Positions 8,240 through 14,548 of a DNA stretch of 64,000 nucleotides are shown one piece after another. The first letter of the stretch is position 1. Each line of letters starts with the position of its first letter. The translations under genes were made by a program, and so were the position numbers. Origin of the DNA: Dyadobacter beijingensis DSM 21582 (GTDB taxonomy: Bacteria; Bacteroidota; Bacteroidia; Cytophagales; Spirosomataceae); NCBI RefSeq assembly GCF_000382205.1, contig NZ_KB907786.1:310001-374000 (forward strand), written 5' to 3'. The notes beneath the pieces are model-generated. The model was not told the DNA's origin and did no database searches. It worked only from the letters and a program-made list of their open reading frames with translations.

Positions 8240-9307
8240 ATGAATATCAACTTCCTTTCTCCCCTCGAAGGAGACGTTTTTCATGCCTTTGACGGCCATT
8301 TGATGGACGGTAAATTGCAAATTGCCGTGCAGATCGCGGCGTCAACCGACGCTGAAATCGCGGTGAACGGAGCACCGGCCACCTGGCGGGGCGACCATTT
8401 CGAAGCAGAGGTGATTTTGGATGCGTATGCCAATACATTACGTGCCGAAAACCTCAAAACAGGGGAATCTGCGGAGGTCAGGGTGTTTTTGCTCCAAGAT
8501 TTCGCCGGGCACTACCGGCTGTCGATCGACGATAATATCTGGTTCCTGCGCGACATTCAGCAGAACCGTTATGCGTCGCTTTTCGAGAATCCTTATTTGG
8601 GTTTTTTGAAAGAAATCAACGTCGGGTTCGGTACCAAAATCCACCTGAACCTCTTTTACCAGACCGACGGTTTCAACCTCTCCGATTTTACGGACCAATA
8701 CAAAGCCGAATGGAAGGCCAATGCCGACTGGCTGCGGCTGAGCTTTCACGCCTACCAGGAATTCCCGGATATGCCTTATGTGAATGCGGGATATGACGAG
8801 GTAAAGCGTGATTGCGACCTCATTATGGGTGAAATCCGGCGGTTTGCGGGAGCAGAAGTAATGCATTCGGTGACGACCATTCACTGGGGCGAGGCCACCG
8901 TTGAAGGCTCGCGTGCGATGCGCGACGCGGGTTACGTGGGGCAGGTGGGGTATTTCAACGTGGATGATCACCTGCCGTCTGCTTCCTATTACCTCACTGC
9001 CGACCAGCGCAGGCACCTCAAAAAGCGCTTCGTATGGCACGACACGGCCGAGGACATCACGTTCGTGCGGGCCAGCATCGTGATCGACACAAAAAAGCTG
9101 GAAGACATCCGCCCGCACCTCGACGCACACGGGCAGAACGGCCACAAACCTCCCTACCTCGATCTGCTGGTGCATGAGCAATATTTCTATCCGTTCTATT
9201 TCAATTATCAGCCGGATTTTCGAGATAAAATCCGCACTGCCGTGCAATGGGCGAAGGACAACGGCTACACGCCCCAGTTTTTGACCGAATCGATTTCCCA
9301 TTCCTAA
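8240..9307 (+). CDS. Polysaccharide-deacetylase-like protein with N-terminal beta domain
   Basis: This is a 355-residue protein without a signal peptide. Residues 1 to about 85 read like a small beta-sandwich (SPLEGDVF, then AEIAVNGAPATWRGDHFEAEV). Residues 95-350 resemble a NodB/CE4-type deacetylase barrel, with a possible metal Asp-Asp in SIDDNIWF and a histidine in LSFHAYQEF. The match is by pattern only and the family is not certain. The frame is open back to 8063, but the 5' part is unlike protein and the ATG at 8240 is the natural start. The 184 bases upstream hold no gene. A deacetylase next to GH20 and GH109-like genes would fit amino-sugar processing. Confidence 0.55.
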   Translation: MNINFLSPLEGDVFHAFDGHLMDGKLQIAVQIAASTDAEIAVNGAPATWRGDHFEAEVILDAYANTLRAENLKTGESAEVRVFLLQDFAGHYRLSIDDNIWFLRDIQQNRYASLFENPYLGFLKEINVGFGTKIHLNLFYQTDGFNLSDFTDQYKAEWKANADWLRLSFHAYQEFPDMPYVNAGYDEVKRDCDLIMGEIRRFAGAEVMHSVTTIHWGEATVEGSRAMRDAGYVGQVGYFNVDDHLPSASYYLTADQRRHLKKRFVWHDTAEDITFVRASIVIDTKKLEDIRPHLDAHGQNGHKPPYLDLLVHEQYFYPFYFNYQPDFRDKIRTAVQWAKDNGYTPQFLTESISHS

Positions 9308-9318
9308 CCACGCTTTCA

Positions 9319-10758
9319 ATGCATCACGACCGCAGAGATTTTATCAAAAAAGCAGGGTTTGGGGTGACAAGCCTCGGGATGGCCGGTATGGGCATAAATG
9401 GCTCTGGTACAGCTGATTTTTCGTCTGAAGTATTGTCGGACCGGGTGGGACAACATGCCGGGCACCGCGCCGGAGCGCAGCAGTTCAATATGTGCAATTA
9501 TGCGGCGCCGAAGCTGGAAACGGTTCGCATTGGCTTTATCGGCGTGGGTAACAGGGGAATGGCGGCGGTGGAGCGGATGAACAAGATCGCCGGCGTGGAA
9601 ATCAAGGCCGTTTGCGATTTGCGGGAAAGCAAAGTCAACGAGGCGATTCAATTGACGGCCCGCAACGGGCATAAACCGCAAGGTTACCACACCGACCCGA
9701 ATGCCTGGAAAAAGCTGTGCGAAAGGACAGACCTCGACCTGATTTACATCGTGACGCCCTGGGCATTGCATACGCCGATGGCGGTTTTTGCGATGAACCA
9801 CGGCAAGCACGTTTGCGTGGAAGTACCCGCCGCGAAGACGATCGACGAATGCTGGGAGCTCGTGGAAACGTCGGAAAAAACGCGCAGGCATTGTATGATG
9901 ACCGAAAACTGCTGCTATGATTTCGCTGAGCTGCTTACCCTGAACCTGGCCCGGCAGGGTTTTTTCGGCGAGATTACCCACGCGGAAGGCGCTTACATCC
10001 ACAATTTGCAGGAATATGTGTTTGATAAAGAGCGTTTTTATCAATTCTGGGAGCTGAAAGAGCTCTCGCAGCGGACCGGTAACCTTTACCCCACACACGG
10101 CCTGGGCCCGATATGCCAGGTGATGAACATCAACCGCGGCGACGCGATGGATTACCTCGTATCGATGTCTAACAACGATTTTGTGATGGCCGGCACCGCC
10201 CGGCGCCTGGCGTCCAGCGACGCGGATTTCAAACCGTTCGTCGGTAAGCCGTTCAATGGCATGATGAACACCTCGACGATCCGCACCAAAAAGGGCAAGA
10301 CTATTATGGTGCAGTTCGACGTGGCGTCGCCGCGGCCTTACTCACGCATTCAGCTGGTAAGCGGCACGAAAGGCGCCGCATTGAAATACCCGGAGCCGGC
10401 CCGCATTGCCAAAGGGCATGAATGGCTATCGCCGGAGGAATATCAAACACTTGAAAGGCAGCACACACCGCCCATTGTGAAGAAAATAGGGGAGGCGGCC
10501 AAGCAGGTCGGTGGCCACGGCGGCATGGATTTCCTCATGGACTGGCGCACGATCGACTGCCTGCGCAACGGCCTCCCGCTGGATCAGGATGTGTATGATG
10601 CCGCTTTATGGAGTTCCGTCGGCCCGCTCAGCGAATGGTCGGTATCGCACCGTTCCAATTCGATCGACGTTCCCGACTTCACCCGCGGCGCCTGGAAAAC
10701 CAACATGCCGATCGATATTTCCATGGAAAAAGGCGGTACTACCGGCGTGCGGCTCTAA
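9319..10758 (+). CDS. GH109-like Gfo/Idh/MocA family protein (NAD-dependent glycosidase)
   Basis: This 479-residue protein starts with a Tat-like signal (DRRDFIKKAGFG), followed by a Rossmann fold with GFIGVGNRG. It carries segments typical of GH109 alpha-N-acetylgalactosaminidases: TPWALHTPMAVFAM, HGKHVCVEVPAA, EGAYIHNL and GNLYPTHGLGP with MNINRGD. GH109 enzymes use tightly bound NAD to cleave alpha-GalNAc by transient oxidation. The start at 9319 gives the complete twin-arginine leader; an upstream in-frame extension overlaps the previous gene and was discarded. It starts 11 bases after the deacetylase-like gene and closes the cluster. Other Gfo/Idh/MocA activities cannot be excluded, but family resemblance to GH109 is strong. 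Confidence 0.85.
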   Translation: MHHDRRDFIKKAGFGVTSLGMAGMGINGSGTADFSSEVLSDRVGQHAGHRAGAQQFNMCNYAAPKLETVRIGFIGVGNRGMAAVERMNKIAGVEIKAVCDLRESKVNEAIQLTARNGHKPQGYHTDPNAWKKLCERTDLDLIYIVTPWALHTPMAVFAMNHGKHVCVEVPAAKTIDECWELVETSEKTRRHCMMTENCCYDFAELLTLNLARQGFFGEITHAEGAYIHNLQEYVFDKERFYQFWELKELSQRTGNLYPTHGLGPICQVMNINRGDAMDYLVSMSNNDFVMAGTARRLASSDADFKPFVGKPFNGMMNTSTIRTKKGKTIMVQFDVASPRPYSRIQLVSGTKGAALKYPEPARIAKGHEWLSPEEYQTLERQHTPPIVKKIGEAAKQVGGHGGMDFLMDWRTIDCLRNGLPLDQDVYDAALWSSVGPLSEWSVSHRSNSIDVPDFTRGAWKTNMPIDISMEKGGTTGVRL

Positions 10759-10791
10759 TAACAGGGCGCCCCCGGGTAGTAGAATGCAGAC

Positions 10792-11130
10792 CTAAGACTG
10801 CTTTTCGAGCTCGATAAAATCCTGGCGGGCAGGCGTAAAGCAATCGATCACCTTGCATTGCGTATGCGCAACGGCCGAGTGCGGTACGTGCGGGGGAATA
10901 TGAGCGGTCATCCCGGGCGTAAGCAGCATAGTCTCGCCATCGACGGTAAATTCTAGCTCGCCTTCGAGTATATGGCACCATTGTTCATGGAAATGGCTGT
11001 GTTCCGGCAGCACCGTTCCGGCATCGATAGTAAAATGCCCGAAAGTCTGCTGTTCCGAATGCCCCAGCGTCCCATAAATACCATCCCAGATTTTGACTAC
11101 TTTATTGGTCTTGAAATTGACGAAAGGCAT
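10792..11130 (-). CDS. Small cupin-domain protein
   Basis: This 112-residue protein has the single-cupin pattern: EHSHFHEQWCHILEGELE gives the first metal-binding histidine set and glutamate, and HIPPHVPHSAV gives the second histidine motif. Such stand-alone cupins bind a metal or a small ligand, and several are sugar-acid isomerases or sensors. An ATG 15 codons further upstream exists, but the start at 11130 gives the normal length. It is convergent with the GH109-like gene, with only 33 bases between the stops, and may be functionally linked to the catabolic cluster. Confidence 0.85.
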   Translation of the reverse strand: MPFVNFKTNKVVKIWDGIYGTLGHSEQQTFGHFTIDAGTVLPEHSHFHEQWCHILEGELEFTVDGETMLLTPGMTAHIPPHVPHSAVAHTQCKVIDCFTPARQDFIELEKQS

Positions 11131-11225
11131 GGTGTTGGTTGGGTGTTTGGATGTTTGATGGGCAAAGGTAGCCAATCAACGAGCGCCGTCCTGATATTTT
11201 CTGGTGAACGGATGTCATTAACACT

Positions 11226-11699
11226 TTACAGGCTTGGACTTCCGTTTGTCCTCACCTGTATAAATGGCTGGGAATGTTTTAACACACTGTCTTTTTGGAC
11301 GAAACCTTTCAGGCTGTCCAATAAGAGCTTCAAGCTGGCGAGTCGCTGAAGTTGTGCTGTACTCACATTCGTAACCTGTCCCGACCATCCGCTGCCGGGA
11401 TCTGTGCAGTAGGTTAGCAACTCGCCGGTGGGGTAATAATTGAGAATAAACCTGCCATTTCTCTTCGCCAGTACTTCATAATACACTTTGGACTTGTCGG
11501 AAGTGGAATAAAACTGGTATAGCTCACGCAATGCCTGGCGTCGTTGTTCTTCGCGGGTACCATCGGGACGTAAATACTGAGAAGCAACAGTCGGTTCTAC
11601 ATCACCCGAACAAGATAGCAGCAGCGTCATTCCAAAGAGCGGCAAACGGACAAAGAGGTTCTTTTTCAAAATATTAGCGTCTGGTTTTAAGTTTATCAA
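11226..11699 (-). CDS. Hypothetical lipoprotein
   Basis: The 157-residue protein has a positively charged N-terminus, a hydrophobic stretch (LFGMTLLLSC) and a lipobox-like LLLSC at about residues 26-30, so it is probably a lipoprotein. The mature part has no domain I recognise. It contains a helical stretch rich in Arg and Gln (REEQRRQALRELYQFY) and a segment that could be a small beta sheet. An internal methionine next to the hydrophobic stretch could be the true start. It stands alone between the cupin gene and two gene relics. Confidence 0.6.
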   Translation of the reverse strand: MINLKPDANILKKNLFVRLPLFGMTLLLSCSGDVEPTVASQYLRPDGTREEQRRQALRELYQFYSTSDKSKVYYEVLAKRNGRFILNYYPTGELLTYCTDPGSGWSGQVTNVSTAQLQRLASLKLLLDSLKGFVQKDSVLKHSQPFIQVRTNGSPSL

Positions 11700-11766
11700 T
11701 TTGTTAAAAATACAATTTGGTGCCCAATAGTGATCATGCGGTGACTAACTTTTTTGCTTTGCAATG

Positions 11767-12066
11767 TCATTCCAGAAGCACCCGGATTTTCTCTTGGCTT
11801 TTGTTGACGATCCTTCCGTGAACGATGTGCAGGAAATAGATGCCTCTGGGCAATTTTATCTGCATTTATACCCATTTGAATCGACATGCTCCTACTTTAC
11901 TGGGGCTGCAACCCGAAAAGCTCGCATCGGTTGCGACGTATTCGTGCTCCGTGCCATTAGGTAACGCTGCGTTGCAGCCAGATGTGCAGCCAATGGTTAC
12001 CTGGGCTTTGGCAAATTGAAATGCCAGCAATAAAATGACGAGCGATGTACATACAATTTTTTTCAT
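11767..12066 (-). pseudogene. Collapsed T9SS-secreted protein gene
   Basis: The frame starts with a clear signal peptide (MKKIVCTSLVILLLAFQFAKA) and runs 66 residues to a TAA at 11866-11868. After that stop, in the same frame, it continues as LPRGIYFLHIVHGR and ends at 11767. The second part has the form of the last strands of a type IX secretion sorting domain. An N-terminal signal and a C-terminal sorting tag with almost nothing between them, split by a stop, is best explained as a remnant after a large internal deletion. The alternative is a genuine 66-residue secreted peptide whose downstream similarity is accidental. Confidence 0.55.
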
Positions 12067-12077
12067 AAGTTAAAATG

Positions 12078-12357
12078 TTAAAAGTGATACACTACGCGAA
12101 GTGATTTGAATGGATTGAATCCCGCGCCAACTTTGCGGGAGTAGCCTTCACTCCGATTTTCAACATGATCCCAGGTTGATTGTTGACAGACCATACAAAT
12201 CCATACTCACATCCCACGGACGGACTTGGGCGGTGCTATCCGCTCGCGATTTGGGTTTGGCCGCGCTTTTAACCTGTGCATCGGTTGTATGGCTGATTGT
12301 CAGCGCGAAAATGATGGCCAGAAAACGGATTAACAGGCGCGGATAGCTGTTTTTCAT
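12078..12357 (-). pseudogene. Collapsed outer-membrane beta-barrel protein gene
   Basis: The first part is a 65-residue frame with a signal sequence (LIRFLAIIFALTISHTTDAQ) and a segment like the start of an outer-membrane protein (PWDVSMDLYGL). It ends at 12160. In the neighbouring frame the sequence continues as GYSRKVGAGFNPFKSLRVVYHF and stops at 12078. That ending, with a terminal aromatic residue, is typical of the last strand of an outer-membrane barrel. The combination suggests an internal deletion plus a frameshift. It lies directly upstream of the T9SS relic on the same strand, so both may derive from one lost operon. Confidence 0.5.
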
Positions 12358-12661
12358 TGCATCGTTGTAAAATAGTGTGGCACAAAAGCATCTGCTATTT
12401 ACAATCCCGTTTTCAATGTATTTCCATACAAAAACCCCTCAATGTCCAAGTGGTTGGAGCGGAATTATTCTGCGGCGGGAAACCCGGGACGAGCGGTTGG
12501 GTGGGTAACCATAATTAGTATACGTTAGATGTTAATGAGCAAGTGGATCAGGTTGTTGATCTATCGGAGTCGGGAGCAAAAAATTTGTCCGACCATTTCT
12601 CGCATTTCAGCTTCATTTCCATACATTTGTGTAAACTGCTTAAAATTTCAATATTTCAACA
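12358..12661 (+). other. Intergenic region with a lone -7 promoter box
   Basis: No gene is visible in these 304 bases. A TACATTTG match to the Bacteroidota -7 element lies at 12622-12629. A proper TTTG at the usual distance is missing; TTTC at 12596-12599 with a 22-base spacer is the nearest. If active, transcription would start near 12636, 26 bases before the TTG proposed as the start of the next gene. Confidence 0.4.
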
Positions 12662-13216
12662 TTGCGCAGGATCATTTCCATATTGCTGCTGGGGCTGCTG
12701 CTTTACAATATGGTAGGCTATTCGATAGTCTACTTGTCGGAGGAGCGTCGTAGCATCAGTGCTGCCGGGAAGGACCTTGTGGAGCAGTCTGCCGGCTCTG
12801 CCGATATCGTGATCAAAGTGCCTGTGGCGGTCCCTTATCAGAACAACTGGGATGCGCCGGAGCCGGTGCAGGGGCAGATTGAGCATGAAGGGCAGTTTTA
12901 CCAAATGAAAAGCCAGCAGCTCATCAATGACACCCTGTACGTGCATTGCGAATTCGATCAGAATGCCCGTGACCGCTTTTCAGACCTGGTATCGAAGATC
13001 AACGACCAGGTGACGGGGCAATCGACCAACCCGCAAAATGATACGCATTCAAGTATTTTAAAACATTTTCTCAAAGAATACATGACCGCCGGGCGCCAGC
13101 ATGTCTTTTATGTGCTGGAATGGGAGCCTTCCCTCGCGACCGTGCCGTTTCCCGTCAGATCTATCCTGCCAGAAAGATATTCTTCGATACCATCCCCGCC
13201 GCCAGACCTGGCCTAG
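12662..13216 (+). CDS. Hypothetical single-pass membrane protein
   Basis: The 184-residue protein has an N-terminal hydrophobic segment (ISILLLGLLLYNMVGYSIVYL) that would anchor it in the inner membrane with the rest in the periplasm. No domain is recognised in the remainder. The start is uncertain: an in-frame stop lies just upstream, the first candidate is TTG at 12662, and the first ATG at 12710 would remove half of the membrane segment. The -7 box at 12622-12629 agrees with the TTG start. It precedes the AhpD-like gene by 149 bases on the same strand but shows no obvious functional link. Confidence 0.6.
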   Translation: MRRIISILLLGLLLYNMVGYSIVYLSEERRSISAAGKDLVEQSAGSADIVIKVPVAVPYQNNWDAPEPVQGQIEHEGQFYQMKSQQLINDTLYVHCEFDQNARDRFSDLVSKINDQVTGQSTNPQNDTHSSILKHFLKEYMTAGRQHVFYVLEWEPSLATVPFPVRSILPERYSSIPSPPPDLA

Positions 13217-13365
13217 TTAATCCTTTCCATTCTTCCTGATTTTTCCGGACGTTCCTACGTATGCGCCTTGCGTATCCGCGTTATGCGAATAGGCATGCAA
13301 TGACGACTGCGAATGCCCGTATGCAGGAGGAAAGACCGATTTACTAACCAGAAATCTTCCCTTAG

Positions 13366-13932
13366 ATGGCGCATATTGCCCTGCCTGACGAATCGCTTCC
13401 CGGCATTGTCGGCCTCTTCAACTTCCGGCCGGAAACGGCCGCACCGCTGCAATTGCTGGCGGAAACCCTGCTTCGTGGCGAATCGCCCCTTACCAGCGGC
13501 GAGCGCGAGCTGATCGCTTCCTATGTGTCGCTGCTCAACGACACGCATTTCTGCCACACCTCCCACGGTTCGGCCGCGATGGCACACCTGGGCTATGACC
13601 TGAGCCTGATCGACGACATTAAGAATGGCTTTCAGCAAATCGAAGTGTCGCCGAAGTTGCGCGCATTGCTGCATATTGCCGGCAAAGTGCAGAAAAGCGG
13701 CAAAGCGGTGACCGATGAGGACGTTGCCGCCGCACGGGCCGAAGGCGCCGGCGACCGCGATATCCACGACACGGTACTGATCGCCGCGGCCTTCAGCATG
13801 TTCAACCGCTATGTAGACGGGCTGGGTACCTGGGCGCCGCAGGAAAACGAAGCATACCGCGAAATGGGCCAGCGCATGGCATTTACAGGTTATGTACGGT
13901 TTCCGGTGAAGGCCGATACCGCGGAAGTTTAG
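13366..13932 (+). CDS. AhpD/carboxymuconolactone decarboxylase-family protein with altered redox motif
   Basis: This 188-residue protein belongs to the AhpD-like peroxidase-related family: the helical core contains GERELIASYVSLLNDTHFCHTSH and later DIHDTVLIAAAFSMFNRYVDG. In active AhpD-type proteins the site is CxxC followed by a histidine. Here the first cysteine is a threonine (THFCHTSH), so disulfide chemistry needs another partner or is lost. The gene lies 20 bases before a paralog that keeps both cysteines, and the two may form a mixed oligomer or a functionally split pair. It is the first gene of an apparent operon with a TonB receptor and an MFS carrier. Confidence 0.88.
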   Translation: MAHIALPDESLPGIVGLFNFRPETAAPLQLLAETLLRGESPLTSGERELIASYVSLLNDTHFCHTSHGSAAMAHLGYDLSLIDDIKNGFQQIEVSPKLRALLHIAGKVQKSGKAVTDEDVAAARAEGAGDRDIHDTVLIAAAFSMFNRYVDGLGTWAPQENEAYREMGQRMAFTGYVRFPVKADTAEV

Positions 13933-13952
13933 CAAAATCACTACCAAGCACC

Positions 13953-14528
13953 ATGCCACATATCCCACTACCGGAGCATTTGCCCGGCATTACCGGCTTA
14001 CTGGAATACAGCCGCGTAACTGCCGAGCCTATACGTCAGCTTACCCAGTTCATTCTGCGGGGCGAAAACTCGCTGTCGCCGGGTGAGCGCGAGCTGATCG
14101 CGACCGTCGTGTCGCATCACAACGAATGCCGCTTTTGTACGGCCGCGCATACCGCCGCCGCCGATTTGCTGCTGGGCGATACCGAAACCTGCCGGATCAT
14201 GAAACAGGATATCGACGCCACACCGGTGAGCGACAAGATGAAAGCATTGCTCAAAATCGCGAAACTGGTGCAGGTGAGCGGTAAAGCCGTGACGCCCGAA
14301 GCCGTTGCATTCGCGAAGCAGCAGGGTGCTACGGATGTGGAAATCCACGATACCGTGCTCATCGCCGGACTTTTCTGCCTCTATAACCGCTATGTCGACG
14401 GGATGGCGACCGTCGCACCGGCCGATTCGCAATTTTACAGAGGCCTTGGCCAACGTTTAGTGGACAACGGTTATAACCGCCTTCCGAATGGTTACGACCA
14501 TTTGAAAAAACAAAACCAGCCAGCCTGA
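13953..14528 (+). CDS. AhpD-like peroxidase-related protein (intact CxxC)
   Basis: This 191-residue paralog of the preceding gene retains the complete redox site ECRFCTAAH, i.e. CxxC with the downstream histidine. The shared segments PGERELIATVV and EIHDTVLIAGLFCLYNRYVDG show that the two arose by duplication. AhpD-type proteins reduce peroxides or act with a thiol partner; carboxymuconolactone decarboxylases of the same fold act in aromatic catabolism. It lies 20 bases after its paralog and 20 bases before the TonB receptor gene, so co-transcription is likely. Confidence 0.9.
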   Translation: MPHIPLPEHLPGITGLLEYSRVTAEPIRQLTQFILRGENSLSPGERELIATVVSHHNECRFCTAAHTAAADLLLGDTETCRIMKQDIDATPVSDKMKALLKIAKLVQVSGKAVTPEAVAFAKQQGATDVEIHDTVLIAGLFCLYNRYVDGMATVAPADSQFYRGLGQRLVDNGYNRLPNGYDHLKKQNQPA

Positions 14529-14548
14529 CCGCTCATTAAATCGAACCT

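Noticed and set aside
12656-12946. Long antisense frames such as this one and those opposite lpxD, TamB and the phosphatases
   Set aside because: They lie opposite well-supported genes and arise from codon bias in GC-rich DNA; their compositions are rich in His and Arg as usual for shadow frames.
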